Source: Tritrichomonas foetus
Lineage: Eukaryota; Parabasalia; Tritrichomonadida; Tritrichomonadidae
DNA: 38,628 bases
Direction: 5' to 3'
NCBI GenBank assembly: GCA_001839685.1
Contig: MLAK01000919.1
Coordinates: 8,713 to 47,340, forward strand
Positions 29,155 through 38,628 of this stretch are shown here, piece after piece (position 1 is the first letter of the stretch; every line of letters starts with the position of its first letter). The notes under the pieces were generated by a model. The model saw only the letters and a list, made by a program, of their open reading frames with translations, was not told where the DNA came from and made no database searches. The position numbers and the translations under genes are program-made.

Positions 29155-31056
29155 ATGAATTTTTTTCTCTTTATATTTGCTTCTATCCAACTCCCATTAA
29201 ACTTATCACTAGATTTTCATGGAGGATCAATAAAGAATCCAAGTCATTTGATTATATCCCCGATGTTTTTTCAAACTCGCCATTTTTCATTTGTTAATCT
29301 ACGATTCTACAAATCATTACAAACATCATTTTATTTATCAAACCAGATATCATTAAAAATACATAATTCATTATTTTCAAAGTTTTTGGAATCGGTTATT
29401 AGATCATCAAATTATTCATATCAACAGAAATGTGAGAACAATCGAGTTACAAATCAAGGAACAGCATATTTTTACTCTGTAGATATTGATGGTTGTACTT
29501 TTAATAGTATAACTACTACATCATCATCAAGACAAGGTGGAGCGATCGGTCTTCAAAACATGGATGAATTAAGAATTAATGAATGCACGTTTATTTCATG
29601 TTCATCTTATCAAGGTGGTGCTTTTTGGATATATAATTGTAAAGACTTAATAGTTACTAAAGTCACAATTGAAAGTTGTTCATCTTTAAATGATGGATCA
29701 GGTGGTTTTGTAGTTATGGGTTCCAAATTTTTCATATCACACGTGTTAGTCTCGAAAAGCTATGAAGGCTCCAATGGGGGAACAGGTATTGTCTATATCA
29801 AAGAATCAGAAGGTGTTTTCAAATATACTACATTTAATGAAAATACTGCAAAATATATGGATAATGTTTATGACCTTTATGCTTATCTTGCTTTTGTATC
29901 ATGTACAAATATAGTTGTGAATGATATTTGTTTTAATTATGCGAGTATTATTACTGGAAGGCCTTTCATGAAAATGATTATTCAGGATTGTTCTTTTTCT
30001 GAGAGTCCAGGAGTAGATAAATTAACTTTCCCAGATTTTCAAATATATGATCAAAGTAGCTTAGTTGTTACCCAAAATCAAAATAATCCAATTGGTAATT
30101 ATAGAACGTCTTTTAATTCCACTCAAGATGATGAATGCCATATGGATTTCTATGTATTTAATCTTGGTATTGTCAAGCCAACACCGACATTATCATTAAT
30201 GGCGACGCCCACAATTTCTCCTACACAATCAGCAACATCATCACCTTCGTTTTCTCCAACAGAAACCCCTTTCCCAACTGTTTCTCAAACACCAACCGAA
30301 TCTCCTGAAGGAACACCATTTCCTTCAGAGACTCCAACATTATCACCAACAGAAACTCCAACAGAATCACCAACAGAAACTCCAACAGAATCACCAACAC
30401 AATCTCCAACAGAAACTCCAACGCAATCACCAACAGAAACTCCAACAGAAACTCCAACGAAATCTCCAACAGAATCACCAACACAATCTCCAACAGAATC
30501 ACCAACGCAATCTCCTTTAGAAACTCCAACACAATCTCCAACAGAATCACCAACACAATCTCCAACAGAATCACCAACACAATCTCCAACAGAATCACCA
30601 ACGCAATCTCCTTTAGAAACTCCAACACAATCACCAACGCAATCTCCAACAGAAACTCCTTCTCATACTCCGTCAATTTCCTCAATTATACCCCCAACCA
30701 ACACCCCATCATTATCAATATATATTGACACTCCATCCGCCAATATTTCCATTTCTGATGAAGAATCATATTTTGAGACACCTCTTTTCGTTGAATCAAA
30801 TTCGTTTATCCCGACCTATTTTCTTCCAGATTCTAAAGAAACTAATAGTATTTCAATTCCAACTATTATTATAATTTCTGTGATTATCTTTATCATCATA
30901 ATTACAATCATAATCGTTTTAATTATTTTTTGCAAAAAAGAAAGAGTTGCTTATATAAACGAAAATACAGAATCATCAGTTGATTACGAATTGCCTCTAC
31001 TTGATGATTTTGGTGTAGATTCAGATGATGCAATTCTTTTACCCGGACAGATATAA
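29155..31056 (+). CDS. Pmp-like single-pass surface protein (beta-helix, Thr/Pro stalk, TM, short tail)
   Basis: A 633-residue type-I membrane protein. A signal peptide (MNFFLFIFASIQLPLNL) starts at the ATG at 29155. Residues 20-310 look like a right-handed beta-helix, with repeats bearing GGAIGL, INECTFISCSS, GGAFWI and VTIESCSS. This is the GG[A/L]-x and FxxC/N pattern of the polymorphic-outer-membrane-protein-like surface proteins expanded in trichomonads. A stalk at about 342-512 repeats TPTESPTQSP-type units and should be heavily O-glycosylated. The membrane helix is Ile-rich (about 569-593), followed by CKKE as stop-transfer. The 37-residue tail is acidic and includes DYELPLLDDF, which resembles tyrosine/dileucine endocytic signals. 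Likely role: adhesion or sensing at the cell surface, inferred from the architecture. Confidence 0.85.
   Translation: MNFFLFIFASIQLPLNLSLDFHGGSIKNPSHLIISPMFFQTRHFSFVNLRFYKSLQTSFYLSNQISLKIHNSLFSKFLESVIRSSNYSYQQKCENNRVTNQGTAYFYSVDIDGCTFNSITTTSSSRQGGAIGLQNMDELRINECTFISCSSYQGGAFWIYNCKDLIVTKVTIESCSSLNDGSGGFVVMGSKFFISHVLVSKSYEGSNGGTGIVYIKESEGVFKYTTFNENTAKYMDNVYDLYAYLAFVSCTNIVVNDICFNYASIITGRPFMKMIIQDCSFSESPGVDKLTFPDFQIYDQSSLVVTQNQNNPIGNYRTSFNSTQDDECHMDFYVFNLGIVKPTPTLSLMATPTISPTQSATSSPSFSPTETPFPTVSQTPTESPEGTPFPSETPTLSPTETPTESPTETPTESPTQSPTETPTQSPTETPTETPTKSPTESPTQSPTESPTQSPLETPTQSPTESPTQSPTESPTQSPTESPTQSPLETPTQSPTQSPTETPSHTPSISSIIPPTNTPSLSIYIDTPSANISISDEESYFETPLFVESNSFIPTYFLPDSKETNSISIPTIIIISVIIFIIIITIIIVLIIFCKKERVAYINENTESSVDYELPLLDDFGVDSDDAILLPGQI
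30340..30660 (+). repeat. Coding repeat for the Thr/Pro stalk
   Basis: Six- and twelve-base units such as CCAACAGAATCA and CCAACACAATCT repeat in frame and encode SPTQ, SPTE and TPTE. A larger unit including CCTTTAGAAACT recurs near 30510 and 30609, so part of the block was duplicated as a ~100-bp segment. Confidence 0.9.
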
Positions 31057-31698
31057 ATATAAAATAGATTTTGTATGATAATAAAATATTATAGAGTATC
31101 TATCAACACATCATAATTTTTTTTCTTTTCTTTTTTCTTTTTTTAATTCATTTGTATTTTTTTCTTGATACTGGAAATAATATTCTGGAAATAGTATTCA
31201 TCACTTACATTTCGAATGTTTTCGAAACAACGTTGTTTTAACTTTTTGAAATTCACTCATTTTGTGAAGAATTTATATGAAACCCCATTATAAGAAGAAA
31301 TAACATCATTGTAAATATTTTATTTGATGATGATTATTGCTTGGGAAAGAAATCCGATTGATCATTAAGTATATTGATAGATTATATTTTCAATACAACT
31401 TTTGAGAGAGGTATGACAGTATCAATGTCTATTCAATCATTCTATGATTCGAATAATATTGAATTTTTCTGATAATCCCGCCATATTCAATGACTAGAAA
31501 AATAGATAATATATTGTAAGAGAACCAAGTGAATTTATTTTAAATACATTATCAATTGATGTAATTACTCTCTCAATAACTTACTTATTTCAATTAGTCT
31601 TATTTATAACATCGATGCTAGAATCAATTTTTTAGGTGAATCAATTGAGAGGATCAACAAAGTTTCTGATGAATATTGAATAAGCTTTATTTATAAAA
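31057..31698. other. Spacer between Pmp-like and HMG-box genes
   Basis: AT-rich. TAAATATAAA overlaps the end of the Pmp-like gene and resembles the trichomonad UAAA polyadenylation signal. No gene is seen. Confidence 0.4.
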
Positions 31699-32292
31699 AT
31701 GAATGACGAATTAAATACCTTTTCTCCACGACATCATCAAAAGAAAAAAGAGAAATGCTATAAAAGGCCGCCCAATGCCTTTATTCTATTTAGTAGAGAG
31801 ATGAGGCCATCACTGATCCAAAAATGCCCCAATATGGCTCCTTCAGATGTTTCATCTCTTCTCTCACATCTCTGGAGGTCTCTTGACCCAAACAAAAAAC
31901 AAAACTATAAGATTCAAGCCGCTAACCTATTGGAATCAGAAAATGCAATAAATTTTGATAAACATAAAAACTTTGCACGCAAGCATCACTTCCGTTATCA
32001 AAACAATATGGATTCTCAATTAACTATTGAATCCGGACTGCAGCTCACTGATCAATCGAATATTGTTAATAACTCCTATTTTTCGTGCGAGGAATCGATA
32101 GATCATGACAATAGAAACCAAGGACTGATGAAAAATTCGGATCAAGGTCGATATATTCCATTTCCCATGCTGACTCCAAATGAGTTATATTATCAATTAT
32201 CCAACGAATTAATCAAAACTGACATTGCATCATTCATTGATAATTTTGAAGACCCTCATAACTTATTATTATCCAAATCAAATCCGTTGTAA
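31699..32292 (+). CDS. HMG-box DNA-binding protein
   Basis: A 197-residue protein from the ATG at 31699. Residues about 20-78 form one HMG box: KRPPNAFILFSREMRPSLI is helix one with the NAF-x-LF-s signature, LLSHLWRSLDPNKKQNY covers helix two and the turn, and the following Lys/Gln-rich helix is helix three. The Pro-rich start and NAF motif favour the sequence-specific class (SOX/TCF/MATA type) over abundant non-specific HMGB proteins, and there is only one box. A basic leader (HHQKKKEK) precedes it. The rest is polar with no known domain. It may be a transcription regulator in the nucleus. Subclass by eye only. Confidence 0.85.
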   Translation: MNDELNTFSPRHHQKKKEKCYKRPPNAFILFSREMRPSLIQKCPNMAPSDVSSLLSHLWRSLDPNKKQNYKIQAANLLESENAINFDKHKNFARKHHFRYQNNMDSQLTIESGLQLTDQSNIVNNSYFSCEESIDHDNRNQGLMKNSDQGRYIPFPMLTPNELYYQLSNELIKTDIASFIDNFEDPHNLLLSKSNPL

Positions 32293-34053
32293 TTTTATCA
32301 CAGGTGGAAAAAAAATATAGAATATTAATTTTTTGATGATATTAGGTATGATTGATACTAAATACCTATATTAGTACCCCCAAAAGAAGAAATACCGGCT
32401 TATTTATTATTTAAATTTTAAAAAACAATTTAGTATTTTTTTTTTTTTTATCATAAAATATGTTTTAATACGACATTTTTATTTTGGGAACTGTATATAA
32501 TTTTGATTAGTAATAATTATATGATTATTATAAGACAAAAATATGATTTTTTGAAAAAAAAAGAAAAAAAAAAACGAAAATCTAAATGTAAAAATTGGAA
32601 ATTATATAGCTACCTTTGTTTTAACTTCAAATGTTTTTCATCTTTAGAACAAACCATCTGTTTTTCTTTTGAATATATTTGATTGAAAATTAATTTTTTC
32701 TTGAGTTAAGATTGAAAGAAAAAAATAAAATATTTGAAAAAAGCCAATTGAAAATTCAAAGGGTGAAAGAATCACCTTCTGTCAGTTAGATATTTATTGG
32801 TTTAACCTCTTAAAAGATTTCTTAGCACATTTCATATTATCTTCTTGATTATTAGACAATGTTGAATTTTGTTCAGAGTTTAGCACCATTCTAAATTTGA
32901 TAAGAAAACGTGTATTTATTTTGAATGGCATCTGAATGTTCTTTTGAATTGTTTTTGTCTAACTTCACATTTTAATTTCTGGTGTTTTTATTTTGACTCT
33001 ATTCAAAATCTTGTCTTAAATATTAAAAGGAGATTTTCAAATTTCTTTTCTTTCTTACAAAAAATAATCCTCACAAAGTATCCTTCAATTTCTTCGAATT
33101 AACCGATAAAAATAGAATCCATACTGAGCAGAATCGTGTAACTTCATGATGTTTCATGGTGCTTTAACAAACTAAAAAGTTGAAAATGCTTCAAAAATTA
33201 TTATATGTGAATAATTAATCTATTTTCTTCTATTTTTATTTATTTATTCTTTAAGCAGTTTGAAAGCATTCCATAATATAAAGTAAATATGATTCAGTTT
33301 ATGAATATTTGAAATCATTTTTCCAGAAAGAAATATCATCATTTTCTTTTTTATTTGTCGAATTAATTGATACAGTGAGATTTGAGAAACTACATATCAT
33401 TCATCTATCCCGAACGTTTTGTTATTCCAAGAATTTGAATTAATGTAACTCACTCAAGGTTATTCCGGTTTTCGAATTTCGGAAATTCCTTTCAATTCAT
33501 ATTTTTTCCTAGGAAATTACATTATTATTAAATCAAGGCAAACTATTATAATTACTGTAAATTACATGGTTTTATCTTCTTTTGCCAAAATCATTAAATA
33601 ACTTGGAAATGAAAAATAAGCAAATGAAGGAAGAATATCATTATGATGATAATATAGAACATGTGTTATTAGATCTAGTTAATGATCATAAAAATAGGAA
33701 TAATCGTTAAAATAGGAGTTTCACATTAATTGGAACAGTTTTGGATTCTTCACAAAAAGTTAATCTTTATAACTGTTCTCAATATCGAGAATGGTGAATT
33801 CATACTTTAAATATATTATACTATATAAGCTTTATATAAATCTCATGTTTATTAAGAGTTTTAATCCGAATCAGCAAAAATCAATAAAATTATTAATTTT
33901 TACAAGTCTCGAAAAACAGTCAAAAGTCTGTTTCTTGCATTCGTTCGTGATTACTTTAAAAACCTTACTCCAAACATCAATTTTGACTAAAAAGCTTCGT
34001 GAAATACCTTGCTTGATGTACTCTTAATATTCATAAAACATCGTGACAATTTA
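32293..34053. other. Long AT-rich spacer downstream of the HMG-box and USP7-like genes
   Basis: About 1.75 kb between two converging genes. At 33871-34023 the minus strand is open for 50 codons without an ATG and has protein-like composition (SFLVKIDVWSKVFKVITNEC); the plus-strand frame 33791-34027 overlaps it. Either may be the remnant of a lost gene. Nothing else is supported. Confidence 0.35.
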
Positions 34054-37000
34054 TTATGTGTATATTTTAAGAGTTTCTTCACTCTTCTTAATTGTCGTTG
34101 GGGCGATTCTTTTCACATTTAAAATCACAAACATTCCGTATTTCAAATCCAAATCTTTCAGAACAAAATCATTAGAAGGAACATTTTTCGGTGAGACTAT
34201 AACTCTTTCATTTTTCGCCAAAAATAGTTTTGCTTTTTCAAAATCTTTGTCCTCAAGGTTTAACACTTTTTGAATTTTTGGTTTCAGATCAGCAATTTTT
34301 AGATCTGTGTCAATTTTCATCAAAAATGGAACACCATATGGTTCAGCTTCTCGTGCAGCACCAACATTAGCTGTTGCAAAACAAATGAGTTTATCATTTG
34401 GTGAATCCAAATTTCTTTGATCTTCAGGAATAATTTCAACTCTAACTTCTTTTGTATAAAAGTCAATTTCGCTTGTTTCATTCATTACTTTCGTTATTCT
34501 CGAGTTTTTAATAACCAAAACTCGAATTGGAAGTTTATCATTAATGCTATTTAAATATTTATTCTGTTCTTGATTTTCATCTTCATTTCCATTTTGATTG
34601 ATGTCGTGATTTTCATCTTGGCTTTCATCTTTTTGAGGTTTTAAGGATTGGCAGAAAGATGATAATTTAGGGAATAGTAATTTTGCTTTTTCAATAATTT
34701 CGTCTGCTTTTGCTGCCTTTTCAACCACAATATTTCCTTTATCACTGATAGTAAAGCCATCTTCAGAGAAAGAAATTTTCAATACTGATCTTTTGGTAAA
34801 ATCTTGAGCAGTTACACCTGGAAGGAATCTGAAGTAGAGGTAATATTTATAGGATGATTTTTCATAAGTTTGTTGGAAAATTGACTTTACATGGGTATAA
34901 TATTGGCTAGACAAGGCATTGTCGGATGGAACATCATTATAGAAATTCTTTTTATAGAGTCGAAATGTATCCTTTTGTGGATCATATTTTATGTTTTGTG
35001 TTTCTAAAATAAAGTGTTGAAGATCATCAAATTTTGTACATAATGGAACGCTAAGTTTACAAACAGGAGAATTATAATTATCATAATCAAACAAAGTAAT
35101 AACAAGTGATGGTACAATATATTTGTTAAAGTACTGTTCAACAGTTTCTATCTTATCGTCAACTTGTATCTTATAAATCGGTATTTCATCTGTTTTAGTT
35201 TCTTTTTTGTTTTCTATCGTTTCTGTGTTGGTGTCAGACTTTATATTCAATATATTTTGAACCTTTTCAAGTAGATTTGACTTGTAATTGCAAGGTGGAA
35301 TGTCATTTCCTGGCTTGACTTGGAAGACTAGACTGTGACCATTTCGGATTGAAGTAGTGTGAATTTTCTTGTCTTCAACTTCTAACAATCTGACTGATTT
35401 TTGACTATCTTCTTCATACATTACTAATTCGGTATCTTCAGGGAAACCTAGTTTGCAATTTACTATTTTATAAAGATCTTTTACTGATTTACTTGAAGAA
35501 ATAACTAAAGACCCAATATAGAGAATATGCCTATCATTAGGTGAAGAAGATAAAACCGGCGTAAAATATTTCAAATAAATACAATATTTGTTATAAGGAA
35601 GATTTGTTTCTTCATTTTCTTCATTTGCTTTCGATTTGTATTGAAGAAACAACTGTTTATAATAGCTGGTTATGTTTTTTTCTGAACGATCAGCCAATAA
35701 TGTTGGACAACTAGAATCATTTTCCAAATAGAATAAACGAAAATCATCAATCGGTATTTTATACAATTCGCTAACTTTTGAATAAATTGTTTCCAATGAA
35801 TCTTTATCATTACATTCAAGAGTTTTATCAACAATTGAATTTGTAAAACCAGTAGTATTATTTAAACTATTTAAAAGGATTGCTTCTTCAGATGAAATTT
35901 TTATTTCCAGTGATTTTCCACTGATTACATTGTTTTCATTTCCTGGATTTTCTATATAATTCTTTACATGCTCAGGTACATCTTCATCAGTGATTTGTTC
36001 ATAGATATCCTGTGCATCTGCTCTGCGAACATAAATTAAAACATATGCAGAAAAACTTTTTTCATTTGAATATCCACTATATGATCCATAATTGTTATAT
36101 GCTCCATATTTCGCTGTTTGCAGTTTAGGAGTAATTCTTGATCCACCAAAATTATCATTTATTGCTTTGTAATCGGTAACTTTAGAAACAGTTGAGTCAT
36201 TAAATTCATACCATTGTTCATTCGTTGATGTTCTTAAGAAAGCATAATAATGCCCATAAGAAACAGTTCCTGAATGAACTAACACACCATACAAATCATA
36301 TATATTAGACTTCAAGCGATCCCCATCTTTAGCTAAATAAGGATCTAAATCAATTTCTTTAGGAAATTCAAAACGATCATTAATTTTAATATTTCTATCA
36401 TATTCAAAGTCATATTCGAATCTACGAAGATGAAGTTGTAGAACTGGTGGAAATGAAATAAATTCTACACCCATATCAACATCTTGCTTTCCATATTTTT
36501 CTCCTGCATCATATTGATTATCTCCATCAAGTCTTTCTTTTTCAACATATTTTGTAAATGATGAGTTCAAGTTTGGACAACCTTTCACAGCCATTGATAA
36601 ATCATAAAAGTATTCTTCTCTTGAGCTTTCATAATCTACATTTACACAACGAACGTATGATCTAAATTTACCTCTTAAAAGATTTGCAATTCGACCTTGA
36701 AGTGGAGAATTCTTCATTTTTTCTTCAAGATTATCGAGTAATACCCTACAAAATTCTTGAGTATCATGCTGTATGATTGTTTGAACATCGTCCCATCCAA
36801 ATGAGACAGTTAATGCTTTTGTGGAACAAGCGGTTTTACTTAATTGCATCTTCGCAAATAGTCGTTGAAGGTTTAATGGAATATTCTTTTTAGCATCTTC
36901 ATTTCCAGTTGTTGGCATTTCATAAACAAGTTTTCGAAAAGCAGGAAGATGAAAAAGTGCTTGAAGCATAGAATTCATATAGCATGTTGCTCCTTGGTTC

Positions 37001-38142
37001 TTTAAACCAACATATCCAGTTGTTTCTTTGGAATTATCTTTATTATAATTCATATTATTATAGTTAGTATTCGAATAACCGCTATAAACATTATTATAAC
37101 CATTGTGAGTGTTATTGTAACTGTTTTGGCTGAAGTTTGAACTGTGTGAAGTAACGATTGGCTGATAGAATTTCTTTGTACGATTTCTAGGTTTGGCTTT
37201 AACTTTTTCATCAGGGTCTTTTAATGATATTGTTAATAAAATTGCGCCGGATTTAATAAAACCTTTACTTTCATTCATAATGTCGTTAAAAGTAACATCA
37301 AAGACCGCCGAAATTTTATCACCTTTCTGTCTAATCGACTGTGTTTTGACTTGTGAAATTGAAAGTAGTTGATTTTGATTCAATAGCATAAATTTGAGAC
37401 ATGGTTGATAATGGCCATCAATTTCGTCAACAACAAAATCAACTTGAAATTTATCATTTTGATTATTTTTGGTTTTGTTGATTTCAAAGTGATATCGATT
37501 ATCACCAGCAGAATGGTTCTCAGATTTAATTAATCCATCGAGACTTGTAAAGTGCTCTATATGCCAACTTTCACATGTATTATCATCATCATCTGAATCA
37601 GAACAAGAAGATGAATTTTCAGGTGAAGAAGAAGTTGACGTGCTAGCAGGTGACAACGAGCGTGATGAATCAGCATTTAATCCATTATTATTGAGATTAG
37701 CTTCATTGGAATCATCTTCATCATTATCGTCGCTATCGCCATCAAATAATGATTCATTGACTTTAAATTTAAAAGACATGGTTAGTTTTTGATTGCAAAG
37801 ATATTTCTCTATTTCATTTGTCGGAAAATCAAGAGTGAATTTGACACGAGTTTGTTTGGCTTGAAATTCTATTGAATATTCCTTTTCGAATATGTCTGAA
37901 CTCGCGTTTGACCCGCCTATTTGGAAACAAAGAATTGTTTGAAAATTTAACTGGGGCTTTCTGTTCAGAATGACTGTTGCGTGGATTTGATTGGATTTTT
38001 GATCAAAAGATACGAGCTTTATCGTGAATAAAATTTGTTGGATTTTACAAGATACACTTTTTGTATCTAAATTAGGCCATATACCAGAGAATTTCCCAAT
38101 TGTTGATTCGATATAAGAAACTTCTTCGTGTTCACCAGCCAT
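34054..38142 (-). CDS. USP7-like ubiquitin-specific protease (C19 family)
   Basis: A 1,362-residue deubiquitinase that cleaves ubiquitin from proteins. Two MATH/TRAF-like beta domains lie at about 10-130 and 190-310, separated by an acidic Ser/Asp linker (134-190). A short Asn/Tyr/Ser-rich segment follows (about 335-370). The catalytic domain is at 375-720: Cys box VGLKNQGATCYMNSMLQ with nucleophile C387, the QHDTQEFCRVLLD segment, LHLRRFEYDF, and His box SGTVSYGHYYAF with H631 and D649 in FNDSTVSKV. The remaining ~640 residues match the long USP7/HAUSP C-terminal part of ubiquitin-like folds. Order and length fit USP7, although USP7 itself has one MATH domain, so the second copy is notable. 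All three catalytic residues are present. The start ATG is at 38142. A TAA followed by TAAA closes the gene. Confidence 0.93.
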   Translation of the reverse strand: MAGEHEEVSYIESTIGKFSGIWPNLDTKSVSCKIQQILFTIKLVSFDQKSNQIHATVILNRKPQLNFQTILCFQIGGSNASSDIFEKEYSIEFQAKQTRVKFTLDFPTNEIEKYLCNQKLTMSFKFKVNESLFDGDSDDNDEDDSNEANLNNNGLNADSSRSLSPASTSTSSSPENSSSCSDSDDDDNTCESWHIEHFTSLDGLIKSENHSAGDNRYHFEINKTKNNQNDKFQVDFVVDEIDGHYQPCLKFMLLNQNQLLSISQVKTQSIRQKGDKISAVFDVTFNDIMNESKGFIKSGAILLTISLKDPDEKVKAKPRNRTKKFYQPIVTSHSSNFSQNSYNNTHNGYNNVYSGYSNTNYNNMNYNKDNSKETTGYVGLKNQGATCYMNSMLQALFHLPAFRKLVYEMPTTGNEDAKKNIPLNLQRLFAKMQLSKTACSTKALTVSFGWDDVQTIIQHDTQEFCRVLLDNLEEKMKNSPLQGRIANLLRGKFRSYVRCVNVDYESSREEYFYDLSMAVKGCPNLNSSFTKYVEKERLDGDNQYDAGEKYGKQDVDMGVEFISFPPVLQLHLRRFEYDFEYDRNIKINDRFEFPKEIDLDPYLAKDGDRLKSNIYDLYGVLVHSGTVSYGHYYAFLRTSTNEQWYEFNDSTVSKVTDYKAINDNFGGSRITPKLQTAKYGAYNNYGSYSGYSNEKSFSAYVLIYVRRADAQDIYEQITDEDVPEHVKNYIENPGNENNVISGKSLEIKISSEEAILLNSLNNTTGFTNSIVDKTLECNDKDSLETIYSKVSELYKIPIDDFRLFYLENDSSCPTLLADRSEKNITSYYKQLFLQYKSKANEENEETNLPYNKYCIYLKYFTPVLSSSPNDRHILYIGSLVISSSKSVKDLYKIVNCKLGFPEDTELVMYEEDSQKSVRLLEVEDKKIHTTSIRNGHSLVFQVKPGNDIPPCNYKSNLLEKVQNILNIKSDTNTETIENKKETKTDEIPIYKIQVDDKIETVEQYFNKYIVPSLVITLFDYDNYNSPVCKLSVPLCTKFDDLQHFILETQNIKYDPQKDTFRLYKKNFYNDVPSDNALSSQYYTHVKSIFQQTYEKSSYKYYLYFRFLPGVTAQDFTKRSVLKISFSEDGFTISDKGNIVVEKAAKADEIIEKAKLLFPKLSSFCQSLKPQKDESQDENHDINQNGNEDENQEQNKYLNSINDKLPIRVLVIKNSRITKVMNETSEIDFYTKEVRVEIIPEDQRNLDSPNDKLICFATANVGAAREAEPYGVPFLMKIDTDLKIADLKPKIQKVLNLEDKDFEKAKLFLAKNERVIVSPKNVPSNDFVLKDLDLKYGMFVILNVKRIAPTTIKKSEETLKIYT

Positions 38143-38486
38143 TCACTGCCACAGACCTGAATAGTACAATATATCACAAAAAGTCGTTTTGTCAAAAATA
38201 GTTTTAATTCAAAATAATTCAACTTAAAATTCGATTAATATTTGATGGATTTGAACAATGAAATTTTCGATTTATATCTAAAGTATAGCAGAGAATATTT
38301 AATAAAGCCCAATAGAATGAGTGTATTTTTCAAAAGACTGGAAAATTGAAATTCCATTCTTATCTCCAACTAGAATCAATGAAGTTTTATATTCGTTTAT
38401 GAATTAAAACTAATATTTACTTTGAACAATTTTAGTAAACTCTTTTCCTCGAAATTCCGAATTTCTCTCGATATTAGTAGAGTATA
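38143..38486. other. Upstream region of the USP7-like gene
   Basis: AT-rich. No gene and no clear initiator-like element is seen. Confidence 0.35.
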
Positions 38487-38527
38487 CAGTTGTGATAAAT
38501 TGCGCTTCGCTCAATTTATCNCAACTG
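38487..38527. repeat. 16-bp perfect-type inverted repeat (hairpin) with 9-base loop
   Basis: The left arm CAGTTGTGATAAATTG (38487-38502) pairs with CAATTTATCNCAACTG (38512-38527) at 15 of 15 readable positions; the sixteenth is the ambiguous base at 38521. The loop is CGCTTCGCT. The stem is far longer than chance predicts. It could be an element end, a transcription-level signal or a collapsed multicopy repeat. The open frame crossing it on the minus strand (38410-38622) contains the ambiguous base and shows no family. Confidence 0.85.
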
Positions 38528-38628
38528 AAAATTTCATGAATGAGAAAACCAACGAAATCATAAATGAAAACATAAAAAAACAAATTTAAACATGAAATTT
38601 CATCAAAACCAAAATTAAACATAAATAA

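Noticed and set aside
30221..30685. Minus-strand ORF of 154 codons
   Set aside because: Antisense shadow of the Thr/Pro stalk repeat.

Overview
The window is AT-rich nuclear DNA of a unicellular eukaryote, most likely a parabasalid (trichomonad) and closer in character to a Tritrichomonas-type genome than to an animal or plant one. The reasons are intron-less long genes in long AT-rich spacers, a two-repeat Myb regulator, a signal-peptide/beta-helix/Thr-Pro stalk/one-TM surface protein of the kind expanded in trichomonads as Pmp-like proteins, a DD34D mariner, and short 5' leaders. Species is inference; no marker gene is present.

Layout. 1-2812: no intact gene; a pair of 30-base inverted repeats (198-227 and 1362-1391) encloses decayed minus-strand coding DNA, a candidate dead transposable element. 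2813-8406 (+): a Furry/Mor2/Tao3-like cell-morphogenesis protein broken once by a frame change at a T7 run. 8541-8720: nine copies of a 20-bp minisatellite. 8817-9542 (-): Myb regulator, with five helically spaced CAAATCA boxes upstream. 10260-11168 (+): UBAC2/Dsc2-like membrane protein with UBA domain. 11884-13156: complete mariner with terminal inverted repeats and TA duplication, three ambiguous bases and one frame break. 14462-15070 (-): Rab-type GTPase. 17464-18780 (+): PH-domain AGC (Akt-like) kinase. 18992-20387: small or broken ORFs. 20757-22460 (-): secreted protein with a glutamine-amidotransferase-like core. 23251-23323 (-): tRNA-Ile(UAU). 24932-25604 (+): acidic hypothetical, possibly frame-broken. 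26595-28856 (+): Ser-rich repeat protein. 29155-31056 (+): Pmp-like surface protein. 31699-32292 (+): HMG-box protein. 34054-38142 (-): USP7-like deubiquitinase. 38487-38527: strong 16-bp hairpin.

The genes are monocistronic and do not form an obvious pathway cluster. Themes are ubiquitin (UBA-rhomboid protein, USP7), signalling and polarity (Furry, Akt-like kinase, Rab), gene regulation (Myb, HMG box) and the cell surface (Pmp-like, amidotransferase-like). Several genes (USP7-like, Pmp-like) have a TAAA-type sequence at or right after the stop codon, as trichomonad polyadenylation signals do. No convincing new multi-gene system was found. The best candidates for something undescribed are the TIR-bounded element at the left end, the phased motif array upstream of the Myb gene, and the hairpin at the right end.
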